From positions 291,848 to 355,847 of the forward strand of contig CADBWQ010000003.1 in assembly GCA_902798545.1 (NCBI GenBank): a stretch of DNA of 64,000 bases, written 5' to 3'. This document shows positions 12,319 through 20,210 of the stretch, one piece after another. Each line of letters begins with the position of its first letter. The stretch's first letter is position 1. The position numbers were made by a program, and so were the translations under genes. This DNA is from Oscillospiraceae bacterium. GTDB lineage: Bacteria > Bacillota > Clostridia > Oscillospirales > Oscillospiraceae. The notes beneath the pieces are model-generated. The model did no database searches, was not told where the DNA came from, and saw only the letters and a list, made by a program, of their open reading frames with translations.

Positions 12319-13575
12319 ATGATAACGGAGATGACTTCGGATTTTATCGTCGTGATCGCGGTCCTCGTTCTGGAAGGTCTTCTGGGACTCTTCCTGCTTT
12401 GGCGTTCCGGCGTTCTTAAGAACAGGGCGGCATGGCTCGTAAGTGTGCTCCTCCTGGTCCTTGCGCTCGGTGCCCGTGCTTATCTGTTCGATTACGAAAC
12501 CCTGGACTACATCAACTTCCTTTCCCGTTGGGTGGAGTTTTTCCGCCAGTACGGCGGCTTCCGGGCGATGAGGTATCCGCTCGGGAACTATAACATCCCC
12601 TATCTGTATTTCCTCGCACTGTTCTCTATCCTGCCCATGGATGACCTCTATCTCATCAAACTCCTGAGCACACTTTCGGATGTTCTCCTGGCCTGGAGTG
12701 TTTTGCTGCTCTGCAGCCGCTTTACCGGAAGCCGTCCGCGTCTGCTGGCTGTGTTCTTTACAACGCTCTTCCTCCCCACCGTCTATCTCAACAGCGCTGT
12801 ATGGGGCCAGTGCGACAGTCTCTATGTAGCTCCTCTTCTCCTCGGAATCTACTGTGCGCTGTCCAACCGGCCCTGGACTTCCGTGATTCTGGCCGCGGTT
12901 GCCTTCGGCTTCAAGCTGCAGGCTGTGTTCATTCTTCCGATCTATGCGGTCTTCCTGATGACAGGGAAACTGAAGTGGAAACACCTGGTCGTCTTTCCTG
13001 CGACATATCTGGTGCTTGTGCTGCCCGCGGTTTTCCTGGGCAGGCCGCTCTGGGAGACGGTAACGCTCTATTTCAGCCAGACCGGAAGCATCGGCAGCGG
13101 CCTCAATTACAATTCTCCCTCTGTCTTTGCATTGTTCACAAAGGTCAAGGATCCGTCGCTCGCCGCAACGGTGGCAATCGTTCTCGCCTTTTTCTATATG
13201 CTGAATCTTCTGGCTGTCACCTGGGTCAACCGGAAGAAGACGAACGACCGTGCTTATCTGGCGCTCTGTCTTCTCTTCGCCATTGGAATTCCTTTTCTTC
13301 TTCCGCACATGCATGAACGATACTTCTATGGTGCGGATATTCTCTCGCTGGTTCTCGCATTTTCCATACCGGTTTATTTTCCCATGGCATTGCTGGTTCA
13401 ATTTGCCTCTCTGCTGGGATACCACGCTTATCTCAGGATGCGTTACCTGCTCCTGATGAACAACGGAGCTGCCGCCCTGATCACCGCATTGGCGCTCTCG
13501 CTGCTGTGCCTGCTTGGTGCGCTGCAGGTCGGCCGTTCCAAAGGGCGAAGGTCCCGCTATCCCTCGCGGAAGTAG
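12319..13575 (+). CDS. Gpi18-like multi-spanning glycosyltransferase (GT-C fold)
   Basis: 418 residues with about ten hydrophobic TM segments. Motifs fit the COG5542 Gpi18-like mannosyltransferase/DUF2029 group: an acidic luminal loop after TM2 (DYETLDYINFLSRW), NSAVWGQCDSLY, GFKLQAVFILP and the late PHMHERYFY. These enzymes move a sugar from a lipid-phosphate donor to an acceptor outside the membrane. The acceptor here cannot be told. The ATG at 12319 has a weak GAGG; a TATAAT at 12311-12316 sits almost on the start codon, so an ATG at 12331 is possible. It stands alone between rpoB (divergent) and a tRNA. Confidence 0.75.
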   Translation: MITEMTSDFIVVIAVLVLEGLLGLFLLWRSGVLKNRAAWLVSVLLLVLALGARAYLFDYETLDYINFLSRWVEFFRQYGGFRAMRYPLGNYNIPYLYFLALFSILPMDDLYLIKLLSTLSDVLLAWSVLLLCSRFTGSRPRLLAVFFTTLFLPTVYLNSAVWGQCDSLYVAPLLLGIYCALSNRPWTSVILAAVAFGFKLQAVFILPIYAVFLMTGKLKWKHLVVFPATYLVLVLPAVFLGRPLWETVTLYFSQTGSIGSGLNYNSPSVFALFTKVKDPSLAATVAIVLAFFYMLNLLAVTWVNRKKTNDRAYLALCLLFAIGIPFLLPHMHERYFYGADILSLVLAFSIPVYFPMALLVQFASLLGYHAYLRMRYLLLMNNGAAALITALALSLLCLLGALQVGRSKGRRSRYPSRK

Positions 13576-13621
13576 CGGAAAGCTGTAAGCCAAAAATGTT
13601 CGTCAGGTCGAAAATTCCTTC

Positions 13622-13650
13622 TTGACAAGTGAGGTTCCCATGTGTATAAT
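13622..13650 (+). promoter_or_regulatory. Consensus promoter of tRNA-Leu
   Basis: Exact TTGACA (13622-13627), 17-bp spacer, exact TATAAT (13645-13650), 23 bases before the mature tRNA. Confidence 0.9.
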
Positions 13651-13673
13651 TGCTTTTGCCTTTAGGGGCAGAT

Positions 13674-13758
13674 GCGAGAGTGCTGGAATAGGTAGACAGG
13701 CACGTTTGAGGTGCGTGTGTCAACCGACGTGTGAGTTCAAGTCTCATCTCTCGCACCA
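13674..13758 (+). tRNA. tRNA-Leu (anticodon GAG)
   Basis: 85 nt including an encoded CCA. Acceptor stem GCGAGAG/CTCTCGC, A discriminator, D-arm TGCTGGAATAGGTAGACAGG, anticodon stem CACGT/GCGTG with loop TTGAGGT (anticodon GAG, U33 and G37 present), a class II variable arm, and T-arm GTTCAAGTC. Reads CUC/CUU codons. Confidence 0.95.
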
Positions 13759-13762
13759 CGGT

Positions 13763-13796
13763 AGCGGCAATTCGTAAGGATTGCCGCTCTTTTTTC
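13763..13796 (+). terminator. Terminator of tRNA-Leu
   Basis: Stem AGCGGCAAT/ATTGCCGCT (9 bp) with an 8-nt loop, followed by CTTTTTT, 5 bases after the tRNA CCA end. Confidence 0.9.
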
Positions 13797-13878
13797 TGCC
13801 TTTGATCATGATCGGCGCTGTACCGCTGCAGTCCGGAAGTGTGGTGGTTTTCGGTTCTGCATTTCTCTCAATTGGGGT

Positions 13879-13907
13879 TTGATTTCTTCCCGGCAGCGCT
13901 GTATAAT
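13879..13907 (+). promoter_or_regulatory. Promoter of the cytidylate-kinase-like gene
   Basis: TTGATT (13879-13884), 17-bp spacer, TATAAT (13902-13907); the start codon is 51 bases further on behind ACAGGAGG. Confidence 0.7.
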
Positions 13908-13958
13908 GAGTTATCTTTTCTTTGGTTCTTCCCTTTTTGACGACAGGAGGTTTCAGCA

Positions 13959-14558
13959 ATGATCATCACCATCAGCAGAGAATACGGTGCCGGCGGACAT
14001 TCCATCGGTAAAAGTGTTGCGAAAGAGCTGGGCATTGAGTTTTATGACAGAGACATCATCAAGGCCGCGGTAAAAGAGAGCGGGCTGGAGATGCCGGAAG
14101 TAGAACGCGTGGAAGAGGAGATCACCCGCACGGGGTTTTTCCTCCGTATGATTGCTCCGGCGGCCTATGTGGATCAGCAGGAAACCATCCGCACAATCGA
14201 GCAGCGCATCATTGTGGAGCTGGCCATGAAGGGCCCCTGTGTCATTCTCGGCCGCTGTGCGGACGACATTCTGGCAAAGGCGAATATTCCCAGTCTGAAT
14301 GTTTTCCTCTATGCCAGCGACATTCACCGCGCTTCCCGCGTCAGCGAACTGATTGGCAGCAAAAATCCAACCGAAATCCAGAAGAAGATGCAGAAAACCG
14401 ACGCCGCGCGGCATACCTACTATGAGCAGTTCACAGGCAGGAAGTGGGGAGACAGCCGGAACTATACCATGTCTCTGGACACCGGCTTTCTGGGCTATGA
14501 TACCTGTGTGCAGGTCATCTGCGAGGCGGCACGCAAGGCCGACGCGCTTCAGGACTGA
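13959..14558 (+). CDS. Cytidylate-kinase-like family protein
   Basis: 199 residues, PF13189-type. The N-terminal SREYGAGGHSIGK is a P-loop-like nucleotide-binding motif, then FYDRDIIKAA and GRCADDILA match the NMP-kinase fold. True CMP kinases (Cmk) are longer and carry a different CMP-binding region, so the substrate is uncertain. An ACAGGAGG is placed 8 bases before the ATG. It ends 6 bases before the YczE-like gene, making a two-gene operon. Confidence 0.85.
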   Translation: MIITISREYGAGGHSIGKSVAKELGIEFYDRDIIKAAVKESGLEMPEVERVEEEITRTGFFLRMIAPAAYVDQQETIRTIEQRIIVELAMKGPCVILGRCADDILAKANIPSLNVFLYASDIHRASRVSELIGSKNPTEIQKKMQKTDAARHTYYEQFTGRKWGDSRNYTMSLDTGFLGYDTCVQVICEAARKADALQD

Positions 14559-14564
14559 TCCGCG

Positions 14565-15251
14565 GTGCTCAAAAATCTTTCGTACAACCGCACGGGCAGC
14601 GCCATTGTTCTGAACATGCTGTTGGCGGCGGTCAGCCTGTTTGTCAACGGTTTTGGGATCTATCTCACCATTCAGGCTAATCTCGGTGCCGCGCCCTGGG
14701 ACGTGCTCAATCTCGGCATCTCAAAGAGCCTCGGCATCCTGTACGGGACCGCGTCCATTGCCGTGTCCTGCTTCATTCTCGGGATTGACATTTTTCTCCG
14801 GGAGCCGATCGGCATCGCCATGTTCATCGACGCCTTTGTCGTAGGAAAATCGGTGGATTTCTTCAATTTCGTTCATGCTGTTCCTGTCGCCTCTTCCCCT
14901 CTCACCGGTATTCCGATGATGCTTCTGGGGCTGGTCATCCTGGCCTATACTCAATACGCCTACATGATTGCCTCTCTGGGCTGCGGGCCCCGCGATACAC
15001 TGCTGGTCGGTTTGACGAAACGGGCCGGTCACATTCCCATAGGTGCCGTCAGCATCGCGCTTTTGAGCTCAGCTACCTTTATCGGCTGGCTGCTGGGAGG
15101 GCCGGTCGGGATCGGAACGCTGATCTGCGCCTTCGGGGCCGGCCCCGTGATGCAGCTGGCTTTTCGGACCGTGCATTTTGACGCCACAGGGATCCATCAT
15201 CAGCATCTGCTGGATTCGTTCAGGATCCTGTTTACGCATTTCGGCGCCTGA
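14565..15251 (+). CDS. YczE/YyaS family integral membrane protein
   Basis: 228 residues, GTG start at 14565 with only a weak AGGA upstream, probably coupled to the preceding stop at 14558. Five or six TM segments are visible with the family motifs NGFGIYLTIQANLGAAPWDVLNLGIS and LGCGPRDTLLVGL. YczE proteins are membrane proteins of poorly defined function. The coupling to a cytidylate-kinase-like protein is the only functional hint. Confidence 0.8.
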   Translation: MLKNLSYNRTGSAIVLNMLLAAVSLFVNGFGIYLTIQANLGAAPWDVLNLGISKSLGILYGTASIAVSCFILGIDIFLREPIGIAMFIDAFVVGKSVDFFNFVHAVPVASSPLTGIPMMLLGLVILAYTQYAYMIASLGCGPRDTLLVGLTKRAGHIPIGAVSIALLSSATFIGWLLGGPVGIGTLICAFGAGPVMQLAFRTVHFDATGIHHQHLLDSFRILFTHFGA

Positions 15252-15278
15252 GGGCAGCGTTGCTCCCTTAAGACGAAA

Positions 15279-15324
15279 CGGCACAGAGTTGGAATTCAAT
15301 TCCTTCTCTGTGCCGTTTTCTGTT
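15279..15324 (+). terminator. Terminator after yczE-like gene
   Basis: Stem ACGGCACAGAG (15279-15289) / CTCTGTGCCGT (15305-15315 region), followed by TTTCTGTTTT on the plus strand. It also faces the convergent ridA gene, where its T-tract is poorer. Confidence 0.8.
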
Positions 15325-15391
15325 TTACCAATGTCTCTTGCTGCTGTTCTCCCGCTCTCCAGCCCGGTTCATCCCGGGCCGGCAGCGCAGA

Positions 15392-15766
15392 TTACTCCGA
15401 CAGTGCGATGGCTTCGATCTCGCAGAGGACCTGCTTGGGGAGTTCCTTTACGGCGACGCAGGAACGCGCCGGCTTGCTGACAAAGTATTTCTCATACACT
15501 GCGTTGAAAGCGCCAAAATCCTTCATGTCGGCGAGGAAGCATGTCGTCTTGATAACCTTGGAGAAGTCGATGCCTGCCGCTTCAAGAATTGCTCCGATGT
15601 TCCTGCAGCACTGCTCTGCCTGCGCTTCGATCCCGGTACCCACAACCATGCCGGTGGCGGGGTCCAGGGCAACCTGACCGGAGGTGAACAGGAATCCATT
15701 TGCTTTATAAGCCTGGGAGTAGGGGCCGATGGCTGCGGGAGCCTTGTCTGTTGCGATAACCTTCAT
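15392..15766 (-). CDS. ridA: RidA family enamine/imine deaminase
   Basis: 124 residues, standard YjgF/RidA length. Carries the signature near the C-terminus, with the carboxylate-binding R101 (KPARSCVAVKELPKQ) and the following CEIEAIA; the N-terminal GPYSQA and FTSGQ motifs are present. RidA hydrolyses 2-aminoacrylate and 2-aminocrotonate to the keto acid, protecting PLP enzymes. It lies 110 bases downstream of ilvA, whose product is exactly this type of intermediate. Confidence 0.95.
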   Translation of the reverse strand: MKVIATDKAPAAIGPYSQAYKANGFLFTSGQVALDPATGMVVGTGIEAQAEQCCRNIGAILEAAGIDFSKVIKTTCFLADMKDFGAFNAVYEKYFVSKPARSCVAVKELPKQVLCEIEAIALSE

Positions 15767-15876
15767 CTGAACGTTACTTCCTTTCTTCAGTCTTCGATGA
15801 CTCGTCTTTCGTTGTATCTATATTCAGCGGCCGGCAGTGTTAAGTGCCGGAGCCGCCGGATATTCTTCTGATCTGA

Positions 15877-17073
15877 TTATTCAAAAAGGTGATAGCCGCG
15901 CTCGGTCAGTTCTTTACGGATCTCTCGGATGTGAGCCTCGTCGCGGGTCTCAAGTGTCATCGTCACGACGCAGGTGTTCACTGAGGTTTTGGCGTCTTCG
16001 CGCTCATGCTCGATGTTCAGGATGTTTGCGCCGCTCTCCGCCACACAGGCGAGCAGCTGGGCCAGGCTCCCCGCCTTATCCGCCAGTTTGGTCGTGATGC
16101 GGACAATTCGGCCGGTCTTCTGCAGGCCCTTCGTAATGATGCGCGAGAGCGTCGTGATATCCACGTTGCCGCCGGAAACCACCACAACCGTTTTGAGTGT
16201 CGGATCAACCTTGCGGAATAGATAGGCTGCAACCGTGGTCGCTCCGGCACCCTCGGCCAGAGTCTTTCTCCCCTCCAGCAGGGCGACAATCGCAGCTGCG
16301 ATCTCATCTTCACTGACGGTCACAATCTCGTCCACATATTCCTGTACCAGACTGAAGGTCAGCTCGCCCGGCGTAAGAACATGGATACCGTCGGCGATGG
16401 TAGGGCCATCCTTGACGGTGGTTATCTCGCCGTTGCGGCAGGAGATGAACATGGAGGGGACCGTAGCCGCCTGCACACCAATGACTTTCACATTCGGCCG
16501 CATGGACTTCACCGCCACGGCGATGCCGCTGATGAGCCCGCCGCCGCCGATGGGGACGATAATCTGCTCCACATCCGGCACCTGGTCCAGGATCTCGAGG
16601 CCAATGGTTCCCTGTCCGGCGATCACATAGGGGTCGTTAAACGGGTGGGCAAACGTGTAGCCCTCTTCTTTGGAAAGCCGCTCCGCTTCTCTCGCAGCGT
16701 CGTCGTAGACTCCGGGGACCAGGACGACCTCGGCACCGTAACCCCGTGTCGCCTCGACTTTGAGAATTGGAGCGCCCTCCGGCATGCAGATTACCGATTT
16801 GATTCCGAGTCGTGTGGCGGACAAGGCAACACCCTGTGCATGGTTTCCCGCGGAACAGGCGATAACGCCGCGGCTTGCCTCTTCAGGAGTGAGATTGCGG
16901 ATCTTGTTATAAGCGCCCCGTATTTTGAAGGAACCGGTCTTCTGCAGGTTTTCGGACTTTATGTAGAGGTTCTTGCCGAGACGGGTGGATGTGACGATGG
17001 GCGTCACTTCGGCAACACCCTTAAGCGCCTCTCTCGCATCGCGGATCATTTCCAGTGTGACGGCGTTGTTCAT
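15877..17073 (-). CDS. ilvA: Threonine ammonia-lyase (threonine dehydratase)
   Basis: 398 residues from the ATG at 17073, behind GGGAGGAG about 9 bases upstream; an ATG at 17094 would overlap that Shine-Dalgarno. Fold-type II PLP enzyme: PLP lysine K50 in KTGSFKIRGAYNK, N-loop SAGNHAQGVA and the glycine-rich phosphate loop IGGGGLISG. A single ACT domain (about residues 325-398) marks the shorter, allosterically controlled form rather than the two-ACT E. coli IlvA. Converts threonine to 2-oxobutanoate for isoleucine synthesis or fermentation. ridA follows. Confidence 0.95.
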   Translation of the reverse strand: MNNAVTLEMIRDAREALKGVAEVTPIVTSTRLGKNLYIKSENLQKTGSFKIRGAYNKIRNLTPEEASRGVIACSAGNHAQGVALSATRLGIKSVICMPEGAPILKVEATRGYGAEVVLVPGVYDDAAREAERLSKEEGYTFAHPFNDPYVIAGQGTIGLEILDQVPDVEQIIVPIGGGGLISGIAVAVKSMRPNVKVIGVQAATVPSMFISCRNGEITTVKDGPTIADGIHVLTPGELTFSLVQEYVDEIVTVSEDEIAAAIVALLEGRKTLAEGAGATTVAAYLFRKVDPTLKTVVVVSGGNVDITTLSRIITKGLQKTGRIVRITTKLADKAGSLAQLLACVAESGANILNIEHEREDAKTSVNTCVVTMTLETRDEAHIREIRKELTERGYHLFE

Positions 17074-17109
17074 AGCGAAGCTCCTCCCTGACACGATATG
17101 GTATTATTT

Positions 17110-17137
17110 ATAATATCACATTTTCAGAATAAATCAA
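17110..17137 (-). promoter_or_regulatory. Promoter of ilvA-ridA
   Basis: Minus strand TTGATT (17137-17132), 16-bp spacer, TATTAT (17115-17110), within 40 bases of the ilvA start. It lies downstream of the two minus-strand terminators at 17162-17256, so ilvA can be expressed independently of the upstream RNA unit. Confidence 0.65.
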
Positions 17138-17161
17138 TTTTCTCTTCCTTTTTCCGGCAAC

Positions 17162-17184
17162 AAAAAAACCGCCCTGACGGCGGT
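17162..17184 (-). terminator. Second terminator upstream of ilvA
   Basis: Minus strand stem ACCGCC/GGCGGT with loop GTCAG, followed by seven Ts. Acts as a backstop to the terminator at 17199-17256. Confidence 0.75.
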
Positions 17185-17198
17185 GCAGCAAAAACAAC

Positions 17199-17256
17199 AA
17201 AAAGAAGTAAGCCCTGACTGCAGCTTCAATCGCTCAACACAATCAGGGCCTACTTC
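17199..17256 (-). terminator. Strong intrinsic terminator of the upstream RNA unit
   Basis: Minus strand stem GAAGTAGGCCCTGATTG (17256-17240) pairing with CAGTCAGGGCTTACTTC (17220-17204), loop of 19, then TTTTTG. The stop codon of a 10-residue leader-like ORF lies inside its 5' arm. Confidence 0.85.
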
Positions 17257-17484
17257 TCTGAATTCTTGATATCTAACATCATATTAACCTCTCTTTCTAC
17301 AGAATCAAACGCACCGCTGCATCATTCACGGAATCCTCTCTCTAACACATCTTTTGCGCCTTCGCGCCTATCTCATAAGTGAGATCATCTTCTCGTTGGA
17401 GCGTTCCCCTACCATGATTCTCAGCGGTACTCACCCGGTCCCACTTACCGGGGAGCTTGGAGTTCTTTACCTCCTTCATTTTCT
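17200..17484 (-). ncRNA. Candidate structured RNA of about 280 nt
   Basis: Bounded by a good minus-strand promoter (17491-17519) and a strong terminator (17199-17256). No protein gene with a ribosome-binding site spans it. Several short stems are visible: GGAG..CTCC just after the 5' end, TCCCC..GGGGA enclosing TACC..GGTA, GATCTCACTTATGAGAT and GGCGCGAAGGCGC. I compared it with T-box, glycine, lysine, SAM, c-di-GMP, ykkC, SRP and tmRNA signatures and found no convincing match. It may be a trans-acting RNA or an attenuator leader of ilvA. Confidence 0.5.
17250..17282 (-). CDS. Possible 10-residue leader peptide
   Basis: ATG at 17282 preceded by AAAGAGAGG with a 5-base gap, reading MMLDIKNSEK then TAG. 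The stop codon lies in the 5' arm of the following terminator, the geometry expected of ribosome-controlled attenuation. The peptide is not enriched in any one amino acid, so a specific signal is not evident, and it may be fortuitous. Confidence 0.3.
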   Translation of the reverse strand: MMLDIKNSEK

Positions 17485-17490
17485 GTCTAT

Positions 17491-17519
17491 ACTATACACG
17501 ATTATTCCGGGAATTGCAA
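17491..17519 (-). promoter_or_regulatory. Promoter of the orphan RNA unit
   Basis: Minus strand TTGCAA (17519-17514), 17-bp spacer, TATAGT (17496-17491); start expected near 17484. The stretch from 17520 to 17704 shows no gene or clear signal on either strand. Confidence 0.65.
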
Positions 17520-17704
17520 GATCGCATCTTGTACAAAAATAACAACTTTGTTTTGTATAACATGCCCATCTCTATTCATTTTTGTATAAACTGCCGGATC
17601 CTTCTCCGGTTGCATTGTTTTCGGGTTACACGACGGCCTGCGCCGGATGCTCAGCCGCCTGTTCCCCCACCCGATCCGCTCGATTCCAAGCCGCCCGAAG
17701 CATC

Positions 17705-17733
17705 TTGACCCTTCCGCTTTTTTATAGTAAACT
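17705..17733 (+). promoter_or_regulatory. Predicted promoter of proBA
   Basis: TTGACC (17705-17710), 17-bp spacer, TAAACT (17728-17733). The -10 is imperfect. Confidence 0.45.
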
Positions 17734-17794
17734 ACAAAAGCAAACGACAGGCTGCTATCGGGCCGGCAGATTGTTGATTGGGGGAAAGAGGATC

Positions 17795-18568
17795 ATGAGA
17801 ATTGTAGTAAAGGTTGGGACTTCGACGCTGACGCACCCGACCGGTCACATGGATATCCGGCATGTGGAGACCCTGTGCAAAGTCCTCAGCGACATCAAAA
17901 ACGCCGGGCACGAGGTTGTCCTGGTTTCCTCGGGCGCCATCGGCATGGGCGTCGGAAAGCTCAACCTCTCCCAGCGGCCTGCCGACATGCCGACCAAGCA
18001 GGCAGCCGCGGCTGTTGGCCAGTGTGAGCTGATGTATGTCTATGACAAGTACTTTGCCTCTTACAATCACACCGTGGCTCAGATCCTCCTGACCGGAGAG
18101 GACCTGCGGGATGAAGTGCGGCATCAGAACTTTGCCAACACCCTGCAGCGTCTTCTGGAGCTTGGTGCCCTGCCCGTCATTAATGAGAACGACACGATCT
18201 CCACCGTCGAAATTGCGGTTGGCGACAACGACACCCTCGGTGCTCTGGTCGCAGTCAGTGTGAAGGCCGATCTTCTGATCGTCCTTTCTGACATTGATGG
18301 GCTCTTTACCGCAGATCCACGCCACGATCCGGATGCGAAGCTCATTCCTGAGGTTCACGAGATCACACCGGAGATGAAGTCCGGTGCGGGAGGCGGTGGG
18401 TCCGCACTTTCCACAGGAGGTATGGCGACGAAACTTGTCGCTGCTGATATCTGCATGCAGGCCGGGACAGATATGGTGATTCTGAACGGCTCGCGCCCTG
18501 CTCTGCTCTATGACGTACTGGAAGGGAAATCCATCGGAACACGCTTTATCGGGAGGGAACAAAAATGA
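17795..18568 (+). CDS. proB: Glutamate 5-kinase (no PUA domain)
   Basis: 257 residues from the ATG at 17795 (MRIVVKVGTSTL). Amino-acid-kinase fold: N-terminal KVGTSTL, VSSGAIGMG, PVINENDTI and the ATP-side DIDGLFTADPR, then GGMATK. The C-terminal PUA domain of the 367-residue E. coli enzyme is absent, as is common in Firmicutes. First step of proline synthesis (glutamyl-5-phosphate). Overlaps proA by 4 bases, consistent with channelling of the labile product. proC is not in the window. Confidence 0.95.
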   Translation: MRIVVKVGTSTLTHPTGHMDIRHVETLCKVLSDIKNAGHEVVLVSSGAIGMGVGKLNLSQRPADMPTKQAAAAVGQCELMYVYDKYFASYNHTVAQILLTGEDLRDEVRHQNFANTLQRLLELGALPVINENDTISTVEIAVGDNDTLGALVAVSVKADLLIVLSDIDGLFTADPRHDPDAKLIPEVHEITPEMKSGAGGGGSALSTGGMATKLVAADICMQAGTDMVILNGSRPALLYDVLEGKSIGTRFIGREQK

Positions 18569-19821
18569 GATCAACCCACGACATTCTTCTGGAAACCAGA
18601 GCAGCACTGCCGACGCTGACCGCCTCCAGAGAGAGGAAAAACGCCGCACTCGCGGCGATCGCAGACCGTCTGCTTTCCGAGCAGGACGACATTCTGGCCG
18701 CCAACCGTGAAGATGTGGAAGCCTCCCGCGGTCGTTACGGTGAGGTCATGCTGGACAGGCTCACGCTGACCCCGGAGCGCATCGCCGGGATGGCGCAGGG
18801 TGTACGCGAAGTTGCGGTTCTGCCCGATCCGGAGGGAAAGGTCCTCCGCCGTGTCGAGCGGCCGAACGGCCTCGTGATAGAGAAGACCTCAGTTCCCCTC
18901 GGGGTTGTTGCCATCATCTATGAGAGCCGCCCGAATGTCACCTCCGACGCCGCTGTCCTCGCCCTGAAATCCGGCAATGCCGTTATTCTCCGCGGCGGCC
19001 GTGAAGCTTTCCGTTCGAATGCCGCCATCGTCAGGGCCATTCACCTTGGGCTTGAGGACGCCGGTCTCCCTTCCGCGCTGGTCGGCTTTGTTGAAGATAC
19101 TGACCACGCCAGCGCTGAAGAGCTCATGAAAGCCGTCGGTCTTGTCGATCTGCTGATACCAAGAGGCGGTGCCGGTCTGATCCGCCGCTGCACCGAGAGT
19201 GCCAAGGTCCCATGCATCCAGACCGGGACAGGGATCTGCCATATCTATGTCGATGCCTCCGCAGATCTGGACAAGGCACTCAATATCATCGAAAACGCAA
19301 AAACCAGTCGTCCCTCTGTCTGCAATGCGGAAGAAGTTCTTCTTGTTCACAAAGATATCGCACCGGTCTTCCTGCCCAGGCTGCATGCCCGCCTGACCGA
19401 AGAACGTCAGGCACGCGGCATGATCCCTGTGGAGCTGCGTCTTGACCCCCGCGCTGCCGCCATCATCCCGGGAACTCCAGCCGGGGATAAGGACTTCGAC
19501 ACGGAGTTTCTCGATTACATTCTTGCTGTCGGCATTGTGGACAGCACTGACGATGCCATTGCCCATATCGGGAAGCATTCCACCGGCCACAGTGACGCAA
19601 TCCTCACCAGGGATGACGAGAGTGCCGCGAAGTTCACTGCTTTGGTCGATTCCGCCGCGGTATATGTGAATGTCTCAACCCGCTTCACCGACGGGGGCGA
19701 ATTCGGTCTCGGCTGTGAAATGGGCATTTCCACGCAGAAGCTGCATGCCCGCGGGCCGATGGGTCTGGAAGAGCTCAACACCTACAAATATATCATCCGC
19801 GGAGATGGTCAGACCCGCTGA
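18565..19821 (+). CDS. proA: Gamma-glutamyl phosphate reductase
   Basis: 418 residues, the normal ProA length. ALDH-like fold with catalytic Cys253 in the conserved SRPSVCNAEE; other family motifs are IYESRPNVTSDA, PRGGAGLI and the C-terminal GPMGLEELNTYKY. NADPH-dependent reduction of glutamyl-5-phosphate to the semialdehyde. Starts inside the proB stop. Confidence 0.96.
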   Translation: MRSTHDILLETRAALPTLTASRERKNAALAAIADRLLSEQDDILAANREDVEASRGRYGEVMLDRLTLTPERIAGMAQGVREVAVLPDPEGKVLRRVERPNGLVIEKTSVPLGVVAIIYESRPNVTSDAAVLALKSGNAVILRGGREAFRSNAAIVRAIHLGLEDAGLPSALVGFVEDTDHASAEELMKAVGLVDLLIPRGGAGLIRRCTESAKVPCIQTGTGICHIYVDASADLDKALNIIENAKTSRPSVCNAEEVLLVHKDIAPVFLPRLHARLTEERQARGMIPVELRLDPRAAAIIPGTPAGDKDFDTEFLDYILAVGIVDSTDDAIAHIGKHSTGHSDAILTRDDESAAKFTALVDSAAVYVNVSTRFTDGGEFGLGCEMGISTQKLHARGPMGLEELNTYKYIIRGDGQTR

Positions 19822-19930
19822 CTGGAAATCGAATGCAGGCTTTCTTTTTAAAAATACACGAAATTTCCGCTTTCTTACCGGAGCATCATGTATAATCATA
19901 CAAAAATGCCCGGTCCGTGCCAGAACGCAC

Positions 19931-19959
19931 TTGAAATGTAAAATTGATCATGCTATAGT
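19931..19959 (+). promoter_or_regulatory. Promoter of riboswitch-symporter unit
   Basis: TTGAAA (19931-19936), 17-bp spacer, TATAGT (19954-19959). Start near 19966, about 245 nt before the symporter ATG. The 110 bases between proA and this site show no gene. Confidence 0.75.
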
Positions 19960-20019
19960 AGCATCACAATTCAATACCAAGGATGCTTTCGGAATCATCT
20001 GAAACCGAAAGCGGAGGAA

Positions 20020-20092
20020 CTCTGGAGATCTCGTTGAATCGAGAGCCGAAGGTGCAAGGCGCAGGCCGAATCTCTCAGGCAAAAGGACAGAG
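20020..20092 (+). promoter_or_regulatory. Glycine riboswitch (single aptamer)
   Basis: Matches the glycine aptamer: closing stem CTCTG/CAGAG, conserved GGAGA, GAGAGCCGAAGG and the diagnostic CTCAGGCAAAAGGACAGAG. Only one aptamer is evident; an extra hairpin (GCTTTCGG/CCGAAAGC, 19985-20012) sits just upstream where a first aptamer would be. Transcript continues into a hairpin (20108-20121) and a terminator, so control is by transcription termination. Glycine riboswitches normally switch expression on. Confidence 0.9.
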
Positions 20093-20140
20093 CGGAAGTC
20101 TTGATTTTCAGCCGTCAGGCTGTCTTTAAGATGTATTCCG

Positions 20141-20169
20141 GAGCTGCTCCTGAGAGCAGCTCTTTTTTA
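20141..20169 (+). terminator. Riboswitch expression-platform terminator
   Basis: Perfect 9-bp stem GAGCTGCTC/GAGCAGCTC with a 4-base loop followed by TTTTTAT, 40 bases before the symporter gene. Confidence 0.85.
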
Positions 20170-20210
20170 TTCTGTGTTGAATTGAATTCTTCATCAAAGG
20201 ACGGAACACT

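Noticed and set aside
17342-17479. 45-codon minus-strand ORF (MKEVKNSKLPGKWD...) inside the orphan RNA unit
   Set aside because: Its ATG lies within about 6 bases of the predicted transcript start with no Shine-Dalgarno upstream, and the sequence folds into local stems. An RNA gene or leader is more likely.
17199-17484. T-box riboswitch upstream of ilvA
   Set aside because: Partial look-alikes (TGGGACCGGG, GAGTACCGC) occur, but they are near the 5' end, far from the terminator, and the full T-box consensus and Stem I features are missing.
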